Origin: Bacteroides sp. MSB163
Lineage (GTDB): Bacteria; Bacteroidota; Bacteroidia; Bacteroidales; Bacteroidaceae
Assembly: GCF_036416795.1 (NCBI RefSeq)
Contig: NZ_CP143867.1
Location: 3,836,001-3,900,000, forward strand
DNA length: 64,000 bases
Direction: 5' to 3'
Every line of letters begins with the position of its first letter. Position 1 is the first letter of the stretch. The notes below the pieces were generated by a model. That model ran no database searches. It saw only the letters and a list, made by a program, of their open reading frames with translations, and was not told the origin of the DNA. Shown here piece by piece: positions 28,219 through 37,471 of the stretch. The translations under genes were made by a program, and so were the position numbers.

Positions 28219-29130
28219 ATGAAAACAACACTCAGAATATTCCGTATCATCAGCAAGCTGTTGCTGCTGGCTTATGTCACGATAGTGAATTTTGTCTTTA
28301 TTACGGTGTTTTACGCATTGCTACTTTCAATCTTGCGCCATATATGGCCGGCATATATACCGGGGCTGTTTGATGAGGGGGTGATTCCGTATTTAGTCAA
28401 TACGTTACCGTATTATCTTTTGCTGTTATTCATCCTTTATTCCATTTCTCCGCTAAATGTGTGGGTGCTACGCAGAAAAGAAGGATACCGTCCTATGAAC
28501 AGTTCCGATCGCATGAGGGTGGAACGGTTGCTTTCAGAAATGGGTATGAACCGGAAGCTGAAACTTTATCGTAACAATGACGCTCGGGTAAATGCCGCCG
28601 CATTCGGTTTCAATACGATAGGGCTGACGGGCGGAGTACTCGCCTCCGCTTCGGATGAGGAGCTGAAGGGCATCATCAGCCATGAAGTGGGGCATATCTC
28701 CCATTACGACTTTGTCTATCAGGTGCTTTTATTCTCGATGGAGTCGTTCGGTTACCGTTGCCTTTATGGTATATTTCTTATTCCGGCTTTGATATTCGGG
28801 ATAATTGGCAGCATGGTGTTTGCATTGGTTCCGGCTTTGGGCCTTGTGGGTGAACTCATAGCGAAGTTATGGTGGGCCGTTTACAAACTGCTTCACCGGA
28901 TTATATACGGCATCAGCCGGATAACTGACGTGAATATCAATAAATATGCCGAGTACCGTTGTGATGCCTATGCAGTGAAATATGGTTGCGGCGAAGGATT
29001 GCTTTCTTTCCTCCGCCGGTTGAAAAGGACGGAAGACGTTTACGGTGAGCGTCCGACTTTCACCGAATATATCATGAGTACGCATCCGTCCACCGAAAAA
29101 CGGATTGCACGGCTGGAGAAACTACTGTAA
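28219..29130 (+). CDS. M48-family membrane metalloprotease (HtpX-like)
   Basis: 303 residues. Two N-terminal membrane segments (about 15-40 and 60-78), the zinc motif HEVGH (about residues 155-159), two more hydrophobic segments (about 180-220) and a downstream Glu/His region (YAEYRCDAYAVKYG) match M48 peptidases. The C-terminal THPSTEKRIARLEKLL is also typical. Possibly used for envelope quality control or channel remodelling during mating. It is separate from the tra operon (own upstream region of about 100 bp). Stop TAA, Trp codons TGG. Confidence 0.8.
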   Translation: MKTTLRIFRIISKLLLLAYVTIVNFVFITVFYALLLSILRHIWPAYIPGLFDEGVIPYLVNTLPYYLLLLFILYSISPLNVWVLRRKEGYRPMNSSDRMRVERLLSEMGMNRKLKLYRNNDARVNAAAFGFNTIGLTGGVLASASDEELKGIISHEVGHISHYDFVYQVLLFSMESFGYRCLYGIFLIPALIFGIIGSMVFALVPALGLVGELIAKLWWAVYKLLHRIIYGISRITDVNINKYAEYRCDAYAVKYGCGEGLLSFLRRLKRTEDVYGERPTFTEYIMSTHPSTEKRIARLEKLL

Positions 29131-29151
29131 CCTGCGGTAAAGAATGTGTGC

Positions 29152-29613
29152 CTATATCATTTTACGGATATTGGTATAGGGAGTACCGGATGCGTATATC
29201 TGCTGCATTTCTGTGGAAAAGTCATCGTAATAACAGATGATATGACCACCGACAAGCGCATTGCCAAAAAACTCTTTTTCCGGAAGTATTTTTTTATTGT
29301 CCGCCTGCTTTATCAAGTCGTCATACAAGGCACGATACACCTTGTTGGTATCTGCTGGAAAAGCGGTTTCCGGTATGGCTACTGAAAGGATTATCTCCGG
29401 GCATTTGCCCGCTTCACGCAGCATGACTATCGTATCCGCACCTAATAATCCGATATAGGAATGCGGATTGCAGGTGAATGTGCGATAACCTTCATTATAA
29501 AGTGAAAGGATAATCCGGTAGAGTTCCATACGGATTTTATCTTCCTTGAACCAGTCGTATTTGGTTGTCTTTTCAATGGTACTGCCGGTAATGGCAACGT
29601 TCTTGTTGTACAT
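29152..29613 (-). CDS. YpsA/DUF1273-like SLOG-superfamily protein
   Basis: 153 residues: MYNKNVAITGSTIEKTTKYD at the N-terminus, a Rossmann-like alternation with LSLYNEGYRTFTCNPHSYIG and a later VGGHIICYYDDFSTE. This resembles the YpsA/DprA-like SLOG fold (nucleotide or nucleic-acid ligand binding). Related genes are frequent in Bacteroidales mobile elements. Convergent with the M48 gene (21-bp gap). The fold call is by eye. Stop TAG. Confidence 0.55.
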   Translation of the reverse strand: MYNKNVAITGSTIEKTTKYDWFKEDKIRMELYRIILSLYNEGYRTFTCNPHSYIGLLGADTIVMLREAGKCPEIILSVAIPETAFPADTNKVYRALYDDLIKQADNKKILPEKEFFGNALVGGHIICYYDDFSTEMQQIYASGTPYTNIRKMI

Positions 29614-29664
29614 CTTCCTATGATTTTTGAGTAATACCTTGTCCGTAACTTCCTGTTATGTACC

Positions 29665-29742
29665 AAAAAAGCACGGAACTTAACAGGTTCTACTCTCCGG
29701 TACGACCAAGCACCCATGCAGGAAACGAGTTAAGACCGTGCC
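29665..29742 (-). ncRNA. Structured RNA with U-tract, upstream of the SLOG gene
   Basis: On the minus strand GCACGGTCTTAAC (29741-29729) pairs with GTTAAGTTCCGTGC (29684-29671), giving a 12-bp interrupted stem, and is followed directly by TTTTTT (29670-29665). The 44-nt interior can form a smaller stem (GGTGC/GTACC). The element is 52 nt upstream of the SLOG gene. It is either an independent small RNA ending in its own terminator, or a transcription attenuator or riboswitch-like leader for that gene. I do not recognise a named family. Confidence 0.55.
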
Positions 29743-29896
29743 ATTAGTGTATGACAAGGACTCTGCCCGTTTATTCTCCTGCATTGAATTTGGTCGTTTC
29801 GAGAGTAAGAACAAACAGCTAAAAGCTATTCTAATATGTTATCATTCAAAATCTTTAATCTTATAACTTTCTTTTTTGGTTCAACCCTGCAAAAAT

Positions 29897-29939
29897 AGAA
29901 AAAAGCCGGGCAACCGCATAGGGATTGCCCGACTTTTTT
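29897..29939. terminator. Bidirectional terminator
   Basis: A-run, stem GCCGGGCAA with TTGCCCGAC (one mismatch), T-run (29934-29939). It lies downstream of the 79-residue minus-strand gene, and the flanking A and T runs make it usable from both strands. Confidence 0.7.
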
Positions 29940-29972
29940 AAGAAGAAGTATTCAGGTGTGGGGTGTGGCAGG

Positions 29973-30212
29973 TCATTCCACCGGCTCGCCACCATAGCGA
30001 AGGCGGCGGATGTCCTCGTGGATTTCACACATGATATGCATCTGCATCCGCTTGCTGATATGACGGCTGTCGGAACGCATGAACAAACGGTTCTCTATCA
30101 GACTGCAAAACTTCGTGCCCTCCCTGCTTACAATGCAGACAATCTGATTCTCAAGAAAAAAATCCCTGTCGGTGGAATATTCCACATTCGGGGCTGTTCT
30201 TATATACTTCAT
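29973..30212 (-). CDS. Small ICE protein of unknown function
   Basis: 79 residues from MKYIRTAPNVEYSTDRDFF to RRLRYGGEPVE. Mixed alpha/beta, soluble, no known motif. It lies between the parB terminator and a bidirectional terminator, so it is probably its own transcript. It ends in TGA, unlike all tra/mob genes, and a longer frame upstream of the chosen start is not supported by any ribosome site I can see. Confidence 0.55.
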   Translation of the reverse strand: MKYIRTAPNVEYSTDRDFFLENQIVCIVSREGTKFCSLIENRLFMRSDSRHISKRMQMHIMCEIHEDIRRLRYGGEPVE

Positions 30213-30292
30213 ATATCGGTATTTTAAAGGTTTTACGGTGGCGGTGTGGGTGGGGTCGTCCGGCCCTGCCCTCTGTTCTCTTGGGGGGCGGT

Positions 30293-30326
30293 GAAAAAGA
30301 TGTGCCGGATGTTGTCTCCGGCACAT
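30293..30326 (-). terminator. parB terminator
   Basis: ATGTGCCGGA (30300-30309) and TCCGGCACAT (30317-30326) form a perfect 10-bp stem. On the minus strand it is followed by CTTTTTC. It lies 16 bases past the parB stop. Confidence 0.75.
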
Positions 30327-30341
30327 GCTTTCTGTTCGGCT

Positions 30342-32276
30342 TCAGGCGGCTTTTCCGCTTTCGGGTTTCTCCGTTTTCGGGGCGGTGACTTTCTTCTCCG
30401 TCTTTTCTGCCGTCTGCTGTTTTTCCGCTTCTTTGGCTGCTTTCTTTTCCGCTTTCTTCATTTCCTTTATCCTTTCTTCCAAACGTTCATGCCGTTTCTG
30501 ATATTCTTCCTCGTGGGTGGCTTTGGCAAGTCCGTACTGGTCGGGAAAGTGCATGTTTGCGAAGTCCCTTAACAGCTTGGATGCGTTGTTGTCTCCGTGG
30601 CCGTTTTCACAAAGGAAATGACTGATGAAGTCCCGTTTGATGAGGGTCTTTTGTGCGTCCGTCAGCTTGGCTACGATTTTCATCCGCTGTTTCTCGTCCA
30701 ATGCGAAAGGCTGGTCTTTGATGCCGAAAAGTGGAAAATGTCTCCTTTGAAGTTGGGCAAGCATGGCGAAATAAACCATACCGTCTTCGTACTGCGTGAA
30801 CGGGCTTTCGGGATAGTCGTTCTCCCGGACAATCTTTTTCGTGTCGGCAACGGTCTTTTCAATAGAAAGCTGTCTGAAACGCTTGTCCCTCTCCTGCAAT
30901 GTCCCGATAGTGACGGGGGCGGTTTCCTTCCTGTTTATCTCCACGTAGCAGAGTTCGGGTTCCGTCTGCCCTACCTTCACATAGGTCTTTATCCTGCCTT
31001 CCTCCTTCATGCGGTCAAGTTCCTCCACCTTTCGGGCATATTCCTCGTTTCTGCGCTCAAAAGTCTCTACCGCTTGTTCGTACTCTTTCGCTTGGGTGAA
31101 CTGCTCTTTCTTCGGTGCTTCGGGGGCTTTTGGAAATTCCCTTGCCGATACGTTGTAGTCAAGTTCCTTGATTTCATGCCCTTTCTTGTCCAATTTTTGT
31201 AGTGCCATATCGTTACGGCTTCCGTAGTAGGGGCGTGCGACAACCAACTTCGGATCGGATTTCAAAAGTTTCTCCGTCTCTTTTGCCACATGGGCGGCAT
31301 TCTTGGTTTCCAGACATTTGCGGTTTGTGCAGTGTCCGCATCCGTTATGCTCGGCAAAGAGGTTGTAATTGGCTGCGTTGTGTACGCATGCCTTGCATTC
31401 CGTCTTGTCGAACTTGTATTGCTTAAGGTCGGTTGTGTAGTATTTCTCAAAATATTTCTTGAACAGATTGAGTGTGTAACCGCTCCAATCGTCCTTGTTG
31501 TCTGTCTTGAGGTGGTTCTCATATACGTCCTTTTGGATATTGGGTTCATAGGTGCTTATCTCTTCGGCTACGCTGATAGTGATTGTTTCATTGTCTAACA
31601 GTTCACCGATAGGCGCATAGAGTTCGTTCAGTTTCAATCGGGTATAGATATACTTCTCGCTCCGTCCGAAACGTCCTGCCAAAGAATAAATATCATACCG
31701 TCCCTTTTCAAGCAAGCGTTTGAATGCTTTCGCTTCTTCGGTGGGGCGTACCTGCTCACGTTGTAAATTTTCACTCAGTGACATATCTTCCGCTTCATCA
31801 TCTGTTATATTATTATAGATAGTTGCCTTTATCGTCTTTGCTCCTGCAAGCAGTGAGGCACGATAACGGCGTTCTCCGTATATGATTTCATAACCGCCTC
31901 CCGTGTGCGGGCGTACCGCAATGGCTTGCAAAACGCCCACTTCCCGAATGCTTTCCGCAAGTTCCTGCAATGATGCGTCATTGAATGTCTTGCGGTGGTT
32001 GTCCGTGCTTGGTTGTACGGTGGTGATGTCAAGGTCTGTTTCGGCTGTGGCCGTTGCAAGCGGTGTCTTGAACGTGACCTGCTGCGGTGTTTCTTCCGTA
32101 ACGTTGGGAACGGCTGCCGTTCCGAGGGAGGCCGTCACTTCGGTAGCCGTGGGCACGTCCTGCGGTGTGAGTAACATTATCGGCTTCGGGATGATTGCCA
32201 AAGCGGTTACTTTTACTGCATTTTCTTTCTCTGATTTCTGCACGCTGTTCTTCTGTACTTTCTTGTTCGTTTTCAT
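30342..32276 (-). CDS. ParB/RepB/Spo0J-type protein
   Basis: 644 residues. The ParB N-terminal nuclease/CTPase-like domain is at about 95-200 (HRKTFNDASLQELAESIREV, GYEIIYGERRYRASLLAGAK, SLSENLQREQVRPTEEA), followed by an HTH (IYSLAGRFGRSEKYIYTRLK). A Cys-rich block comes next (ECKACVHNAANYN and CGHCTNRKCLE, about 305-335), suggesting bound metal, and the C-terminus is charged. Typical of the accessory region of Bacteroidales ICEs, with a presumed role in maintenance or regulation. No ParA is adjacent except TraA. Stop TGA. Confidence 0.8.
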   Translation of the reverse strand: MKTNKKVQKNSVQKSEKENAVKVTALAIIPKPIMLLTPQDVPTATEVTASLGTAAVPNVTEETPQQVTFKTPLATATAETDLDITTVQPSTDNHRKTFNDASLQELAESIREVGVLQAIAVRPHTGGGYEIIYGERRYRASLLAGAKTIKATIYNNITDDEAEDMSLSENLQREQVRPTEEAKAFKRLLEKGRYDIYSLAGRFGRSEKYIYTRLKLNELYAPIGELLDNETITISVAEEISTYEPNIQKDVYENHLKTDNKDDWSGYTLNLFKKYFEKYYTTDLKQYKFDKTECKACVHNAANYNLFAEHNGCGHCTNRKCLETKNAAHVAKETEKLLKSDPKLVVARPYYGSRNDMALQKLDKKGHEIKELDYNVSAREFPKAPEAPKKEQFTQAKEYEQAVETFERRNEEYARKVEELDRMKEEGRIKTYVKVGQTEPELCYVEINRKETAPVTIGTLQERDKRFRQLSIEKTVADTKKIVRENDYPESPFTQYEDGMVYFAMLAQLQRRHFPLFGIKDQPFALDEKQRMKIVAKLTDAQKTLIKRDFISHFLCENGHGDNNASKLLRDFANMHFPDQYGLAKATHEEEYQKRHERLEERIKEMKKAEKKAAKEAEKQQTAEKTEKKVTAPKTEKPESGKAA

Positions 32277-32302
32277 AATGATAAGTTTTTAAATATTGAT
32301 AA

Positions 32303-32893
32303 TTAATTGAATAGTTTTCCGTCTGAAAGGTATTCCCAACCGTTGGCGTTGCTTTCTTCCGTGAAGTATTCCAAAGTCTGGGTGCTCTCCATATCATCCC
32401 GACAAGCACGGAAAAAGCTGTCGAGACATTCGTTCATAAGGTTGTCAAACGTGACATTCCCGGTGGGGGATTTCAAGAACTTATAAATCGGATCAAGAAT
32501 ATCGTTATCTATATAATAGCCCGTAAGGGGACAACAAATATCTACAAATATCCTGCTTTTTCGTCCTTTCGTCCCTTTCCAAAAATATTTTGGCGTGTAT
32601 AGGTCGTTCCAATGGTGGTTTATCAGATAGGCCATCAACCGCCAACCGCTTAACCCGTCTATGCAGTCTTCCTGCTTACTGCGGTAGTCATAGCTGTAAT
32701 TGCATGCATCATATCTCCAATTACGGCACACGATACCGAAGCGTTCGCAAAAGGCATCAAGGGTTTGACGGTTCTCGTGCGTCCAACCGTAAAAATATCG
32801 GTTACACAACCATTCGGTGTGTGCTTTCTCTTTGGCTTCCTCGGATAACTCGGTTATCCGATAGAGGGTGTATGTTCTTGTTTCTGTTCTCAT
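32303..32893 (-). CDS. Conserved ICE protein, antitoxin-like annotation in relatives
   Basis: 196 residues, rich in aromatic residues and Cys (HTEWLCNRYFYGWTHENRQ, YDACNYSYDYRSKQEDC, GWRLMAYLINHHW). Homologues in Bacteroides elements are often labelled antitoxin of a toxin-antitoxin stability system, without an obvious toxin partner. No signal peptide or membrane segment. Nine or more Trp codons, all TGG; stop TAA. Just upstream of parB in the same direction. Confidence 0.6.
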   Translation of the reverse strand: MRTETRTYTLYRITELSEEAKEKAHTEWLCNRYFYGWTHENRQTLDAFCERFGIVCRNWRYDACNYSYDYRSKQEDCIDGLSGWRLMAYLINHHWNDLYTPKYFWKGTKGRKSRIFVDICCPLTGYYIDNDILDPIYKFLKSPTGNVTFDNLMNECLDSFFRACRDDMESTQTLEYFTEESNANGWEYLSDGKLFN

Positions 32894-32957
32894 GTCGTTA
32901 CTTTTTTATGGGTTCATTGATAGGTGGGCGGATTGCTCCGCCCTGCCGTTCATGCTG

Positions 32958-33971
32958 TCATACACGGATGCACGTGGCGAGTGCTTCCCTTACTTTCAGC
33001 TCCTGCTTCTTGGAATATATCCACCCTGCACGCCTTTCGCCCTTATAAGTGAGGTTTGCACGGAACAAACCGTTCAAGTCTTTCAGAACGTCCTTTATCG
33101 GCTTGGTGTCACCGAATACGGCAATCGCCTTTTCGCTGTATTCCACGATTTCAAGACTGAGGGTTGAAGGGGCTGCGGTTGCTGTCGGCTGTTGTGCTTC
33201 GTTTTCCCTCTGCGGTGCTTTCATGCAAAGGTTGGCTTCATCCCCTGCGGTATGCGCATACCGTTCTATGAACTTTTCAAGGTCACAGATAGGCTCTTTC
33301 TCAATTGTCCAACCGCTGTACTTGTTCCTGCCCAAATACATGCCGTCCCCCATGCTGTAATTTTCACGGTGTTCGTAATCCGCGTTATATTCTGCCAAAT
33401 AGGCCGTTTCCTCAAAATTGGCGGCATGCTTGCGCATTTCTGAAAAGAGGTTGCGTGTATGTTTGGAAAAGCCTAAAATGACGGTTCTTGCTATACTATA
33501 GTCGTAATAGTCCGTATAACTGTCGCATTCGTTCACCCTCAATGTGCCGATAATGACCGCCTTTGCATCTGTCGGGATAAGGGGGCGCAAACGTTCCGCA
33601 CCGATTTTTGCGATACGCTCGTATTCTTCCCTTGCTTCCTTCGCTTTCCGTTCCGCTTCGGCTTTCTTCTCTTTCGCTTTGGTTAGTAAAGCGGCTGTTT
33701 CCAACGGATCCAAAAACTTGGGGTTCGCATCATCGTAATAGATGCCTATTCCGAATTTCTCCGATAATGGCCGGATAAGGTCGGAAGTGTGAAACTCGTG
33801 TGTTTCCAAATTGACAAGATGATAGGTTATTCCCCACTTGTCACGGGTTACTTCATACACAACATAGCTGTCATAGCTGTAGCCTTCCAATACTACCACT
33901 TGATTGACTGAAACGGTCTGAACGTCTCTGTCGTAACTTCTGTTAGCTCCCAATAAATGTACTTTGTTCAT
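32958..33971 (-). CDS. Hypothetical ICE protein with coiled-coil linker
   Basis: 337 residues. The N-terminal part has two short beta repeats (VVLEGYSYDSYVVYEVTRDKW), followed by an Ala/Glu/Lys-rich coiled coil (about 93-122). A middle domain contains PTDAKAVIIGTLRVNECDSY, and the C-terminal domain DTKPIKDVLKDLNGLFRANL with KGERRAGWIYSKK suggests a single-stranded nucleic-acid or ArdK-like fold. Function unknown. Ends in TGA. Confidence 0.55.
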   Translation of the reverse strand: MNKVHLLGANRSYDRDVQTVSVNQVVVLEGYSYDSYVVYEVTRDKWGITYHLVNLETHEFHTSDLIRPLSEKFGIGIYYDDANPKFLDPLETAALLTKAKEKKAEAERKAKEAREEYERIAKIGAERLRPLIPTDAKAVIIGTLRVNECDSYTDYYDYSIARTVILGFSKHTRNLFSEMRKHAANFEETAYLAEYNADYEHRENYSMGDGMYLGRNKYSGWTIEKEPICDLEKFIERYAHTAGDEANLCMKAPQRENEAQQPTATAAPSTLSLEIVEYSEKAIAVFGDTKPIKDVLKDLNGLFRANLTYKGERRAGWIYSKKQELKVREALATCIRV

Positions 33972-34002
33972 AATGAGTTGTTTTAATGATTAATATTTCG
34001 TT

Positions 34003-34296
34003 TCAGAGTATCACGCAAAGAACAAGGATGAAAAGAGCGAGCACGCAAAGGGAAAGGAGAGCGGAAAGGATGCGCCACACGGAACGGATGAGGAAAACCA
34101 CCACCGCCAAAACTGCCAACATGGGCAACCAACCGCTCCAAAAGGCCGCCACACCACCGACAAAGGCACACACGAAACGCACCGCCACGTACACCACGAA
34201 GCCGACCAACGACCACTTCATCCAAAATTTTATGCCGGTTGGAGCGAAGCCGAAGCCTCGTTTCAAATCTTGTTGTATTTCAGTTCTCTTTTTCAT
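34003..34296 (-). CDS. Small inner-membrane protein
   Basis: 97 residues from the ATG at 34296 (MKKRTEIQQDLKRGFGFAPTG). Three hydrophobic segments (SLVGFVVYVAVRFVCAFVGG, WLPMLAVLAVVVFLI, ALLSLCVLALFILVLCVIL) fill most of the chain. A longer in-frame start at 34404 would begin inside an inverted repeat and is unlikely. No recognised family; stop TGA. First gene of the minus-strand accessory cluster. Confidence 0.55.
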   Translation of the reverse strand: MKKRTEIQQDLKRGFGFAPTGIKFWMKWSLVGFVVYVAVRFVCAFVGGVAAFWSGWLPMLAVLAVVVFLIRSVWRILSALLSLCVLALFILVLCVIL

Positions 34297-34384
34297 AACA
34301 TTGACTTTTTTTTTATGCCTTGTCGGTGGCCTCACCTTGCTCGTTTCAGGGGGCAGATACGGACGGGGAGAAAATATGCAAGGC

Positions 34385-34441
34385 TTTTGGTGAAAATTTT
34401 TCAACCGCCCCGCTGGACGGATTGAAAAATTTTCGCCAAAA
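34385..34441. repeat. 20-bp inverted repeat near the probable ICE edge
   Basis: TTTTGGTGAAAATTTTTCAA (34385-34404) and TTGAAAAATTTTCGCCAAAA (34422-34441) match as inverted copies with one G-T type mismatch around a GC-rich loop. It could be a terminator for the minus-strand cluster or part of an element end. ICE genes stop here and a long gene-free region follows. Confidence 0.5.
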
Positions 34442-35351
34442 CCCGTAGGGCGCGAAGCGGGCTTGCAGATTTTTAGGGGCCCCGCCCGTAGCTTCGCACC
34501 CTGAACTACGGCAAGGTGAAGTCATGACAAGGTTATAAAAAAGGGGAAATGGCTATAATGGGGAAAAGAGAACTGAAATATGACAAGATTCGGAAGGCTG
34601 TGCCAACTGGTTTATATATTTATTATGCAAATATTCTTGTTTGTTTACACTTAAAAATAACATGTTATATTGGTTTAAGTATAAATAAAGCATTCATTTG
34701 TATTATTTGTTTAAATTTGCTGCAATAAGGTGAATCTTTATATGTCAGTTTCTATAATTTATACTTCTAAAAAGGCTTTGAAGTATTTTTAGAAATCTTA
34801 TAAGATCACAGAATAAATTTATTGGAAAGAGTGAAATACTTTTATATAAAAAGTTATAGATTTTTGTAACATAATGGCAACAGGTTCTTAATGAAGGGTG
34901 GATATGTAAAATTATGCATGAACAGTATGGTAGGCTATTACTGACTTATTTTCGTAAATCTGTTATCTGCAATGTAATCTATGGGGGATACTATCTCAGG
35001 ATTGGAAAAATATAAAAGATTGCTGTGCAATGATAATTATCTGTAACGAATCACTTTCAAACTGTTTATGTCAGTGAACTTTACAGCGTCTTAAAAAGAC
35101 GCTCGGAATATCGGAAGCGGAAATCTTCAAATGCTATAAGAACAAATAGAAGCTGTTTTGTTATTGTAATAGGTTAATTATAGTTTGTTGATACAATATG
35201 TGCAAAATTGCTAAAACCAATATTTTGTTTCCGAAATTCATAAATGAATATGTGAAATACGTATAACGAACTATAGACAACTTGTATATTACCTCATAGT
35301 AAAATACTATTTTTTGAATTTGATACCTTTACTATAATCATTTTTATAACT
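34442..35351. other. 910-bp gene-poor junction
   Basis: No convincing gene. A short GC-rich stretch (34442-34520) is followed by strongly AT-rich DNA. A 57-codon frame starting near 34558 (MGKRELKYDKIRKAVPTG) and a fragment near 35080-35150 (LQRLKKTLGISEAEIFKCYK) look like remnants of genes. The right boundary of the ICE probably lies in or close to this region, but I could not identify a duplicated att site. Confidence 0.5.
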
Positions 35352-36107
35352 TTACCTGTCAAGCCATTCCTTAATACGTTGAGCTTTTTCCTTACTTACT
35401 TGGATTTCTGTCTTCGGATAACCCTTTAAATGGACAATAAGTTTCCCTCCGAAATAATTACCGAGGAATAAAACATGCTCTACGTTGATAATATATTGTC
35501 GGTTTGCACGGAAGAAACAGTCTGGGTTGAGTTGCTGTTCAAGTTCTTCCATTGACACATTGACAACTTCTGAAGTACCGTTATTAAGGCGAAGATACAC
35601 ATTCTTATTTTCAGTCTCAATATGATTGATGTCCGAGACACGTACTGTCTTATATCCGTCACGATAAGGTAACAGGAAACGTTCCCGATAACGGAACTGG
35701 TTCTTTTGTAACGCGTCGAAAAGCTGCCGGAAATTCTCTTCGGTATAATTTTTACCTGCTTTGATTGCTTTATTTATGGCTGCTTCAAGTTCATCGACAT
35801 CCAAAGGCTTCAGAAGATAGTCAAAACTATTGAACTTGAATGCCTGTACCGCATATTCATCGTATGCAGTAGTGAATATGATGGGTACGGTTGCCGGAGC
35901 GTATTTAAGAGCCTCGAAACTTAGACCGTCAGTAAGACGGATATCCGCAAGTATGAGGTCTGTTGTTTTTCTTGATTGGAAAAATTCGACCGCCTCTTTT
36001 ATGCTTGTAAATGGACCTTCAATTACAAACGTTGCATCAATATCATTTAGTAATCTTATGAGGCGCATGGCATTGCGCTGTTCATCTTCAAGAATCAGTA
36101 TTTTCAT
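35352..36107 (-). CDS. LytTR-family response regulator
   Basis: 251 residues. The receiver domain has LILEDEQRN at the acidic pocket, the phospho-acceptor Asp in LILADIRLTDG (about 55) and the conserved Thr/Lys (PIIFTTAYDE, FDYLLKPLD). The C-terminal LytTR DNA-binding domain starts at about 150 (RERFLLPYRDGYKTVRVSDI, FFRANRQYIINVEHV). It overlaps the 3' end of the kinase gene by 20 bp, so the two form a two-component pair. Confidence 0.9.
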   Translation of the reverse strand: MKILILEDEQRNAMRLIRLLNDIDATFVIEGPFTSIKEAVEFFQSRKTTDLILADIRLTDGLSFEALKYAPATVPIIFTTAYDEYAVQAFKFNSFDYLLKPLDVDELEAAINKAIKAGKNYTEENFRQLFDALQKNQFRYRERFLLPYRDGYKTVRVSDINHIETENKNVYLRLNNGTSEVVNVSMEELEQQLNPDCFFRANRQYIINVEHVLFLGNYFGGKLIVHLKGYPKTEIQVSKEKAQRIKEWLDR

Positions 36108-37179
36108 GGGAAATGATGTTTTTAATTATTGGCAAACTTACCGAATAGAAGTTTTCGGCATTCTCTATCTTAACCTTTTTGTCGCAGAGCAATGCGTATC
36201 GTTCTATGATGTTTTTATGGCCTAAACCCGTTGAGTCCATTTTTGACAGCAAAGGTGATTTAAGATTATGCACAGTGATATAATCATCCGACAACGCAAT
36301 GGCAATAAACAGCGGATGTTCCATTGAAAAGCTATTATGCTTTATTGCATTCTCCACAAGAAGCTGCAACACCGCCGGAGGAAGGAACCCCTTACATTCT
36401 TTAACCTCTGGACTGATTTTCGTAATGACGCCTCCGGCGTGACGTACCTTCATTAGATACAAGTATGAATCAAGGAATTTTATCTCCTCAGTAACAGGAA
36501 TCAGATTCCTGTCCAAATTAGCAATGATGTACCGATACACTTTTGACAGATTGCTTAGGAATTTGCCAGCCAGTCCGGTATCTTCTTCAATCAATTCCAG
36601 CAGATTGTTGAAGTTGTTGAACATGAAATGCGGATTGATTTGCAGTTTCAGGGAGTTGAGTTGTGACTGTAGGGCGATCTCTTTCTCCTTCATCAGTGCC
36701 ATTTCAAGTGTTTGCTTCTCGTCACGTGCCTTGATGTAAGATTGAAGGTAGAATGCGTTGGCATAAACGCTTGATATGAAGGTGGATATCATTGCAAAAG
36801 TATATGCGCCTTTCATGTTGAGTAATTCGTCAAGAAGTCCGTTCCCGGTTTCATCCCATAAGAAATTGAATAAAGATATCATGCCGAATGCGACAATATT
36901 ATTCAGAGTCAAAAGACATGAGGCATAGACAATCACCCACACATAAGATGTCCTGAAAGGCAAAATCCTAAAAACAAGATAAGAGAATCCCAAAGATATA
37001 TAGGTAAAGAGCATGCACAATAAAAAATCGACGATATAATCGACTGCCGCCATTCCCGGAGATTGGTCAGTTGTTTCATCATCGAGAATTAACCATATAA
37101 TGAGGTAGAGCACATAGGAAACGGCTGATAATAAAAGCCCGTTCCGCCAGTTCATTATTTTTATATTTTCTTTTGTCAT
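36088..37179 (-). CDS. LytS/YpdA-type sensor histidine kinase
   Basis: 363 residues. Four membrane segments in the first 150 residues are followed by a short coiled coil and a His_kinase domain with LKLQINPHFMFNNFNNLLEL (His at about 183). The ATPase has an N box (LLVENAIKHNSF) and a G box (GLGHKNIIERY). It phosphorylates the LytTR regulator encoded downstream. The signal is unknown. Stop TGA. Confidence 0.9.
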   Translation of the reverse strand: MTKENIKIMNWRNGLLLSAVSYVLYLIIWLILDDETTDQSPGMAAVDYIVDFLLCMLFTYISLGFSYLVFRILPFRTSYVWVIVYASCLLTLNNIVAFGMISLFNFLWDETGNGLLDELLNMKGAYTFAMISTFISSVYANAFYLQSYIKARDEKQTLEMALMKEKEIALQSQLNSLKLQINPHFMFNNFNNLLELIEEDTGLAGKFLSNLSKVYRYIIANLDRNLIPVTEEIKFLDSYLYLMKVRHAGGVITKISPEVKECKGFLPPAVLQLLVENAIKHNSFSMEHPLFIAIALSDDYITVHNLKSPLLSKMDSTGLGHKNIIERYALLCDKKVKIENAENFYSVSLPIIKNIISHENTDS

Positions 37180-37360
37180 ATCAGATGCAAAGTTACTTCA
37201 TATTCCACAAAGATAGGGATTTGCTTCTTTATTTGATAAGATAAAATCGGCTGAAACGGACAAAATCACTTTCGAAATGATTAAAATGAATGTTGAAACG
37301 AACAGTGTTACACTTTACGTTTGCCGAAATGCCAATTCGGAAATTAGTTTTTTGTGCAAT

Positions 37361-37385
37361 AAACCGCCCGTTTGGGCGGTTCAGA
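37361..37385 (+). terminator. Perfect GC-rich hairpin upstream of the sigma factor gene
   Basis: AACCGCCC and GGGCGGTT flank a four-base loop GTTT, just downstream of a TTTTTT run and about 90 bases before the sigma start. There is no T-run after it, so it may be an mRNA leader structure as well as a terminator on the other strand. Confidence 0.4.
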
Positions 37386-37471
37386 TATCAATTTATCCGT
37401 TTCAGTCGGATTTTACTATTACGACTGATACTACACGGATAATTTTGCATCCTTGTGTTATAAATGCCATT

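Noticed and set aside
29640..29745. Suppressor tRNA gene in the structured element
   Set aside because: The closing stem is 12 bp, no T-loop or anticodon arm can be drawn, and it ends in a T-run, so it is a terminator-type RNA.
34003..34404. Longer start (34404) for the small membrane protein
   Set aside because: The extra 36 codons lie partly within a 20-bp inverted repeat and do not look like protein; the ATG at 34296 gives a standard basic N-terminus before the membrane segments.
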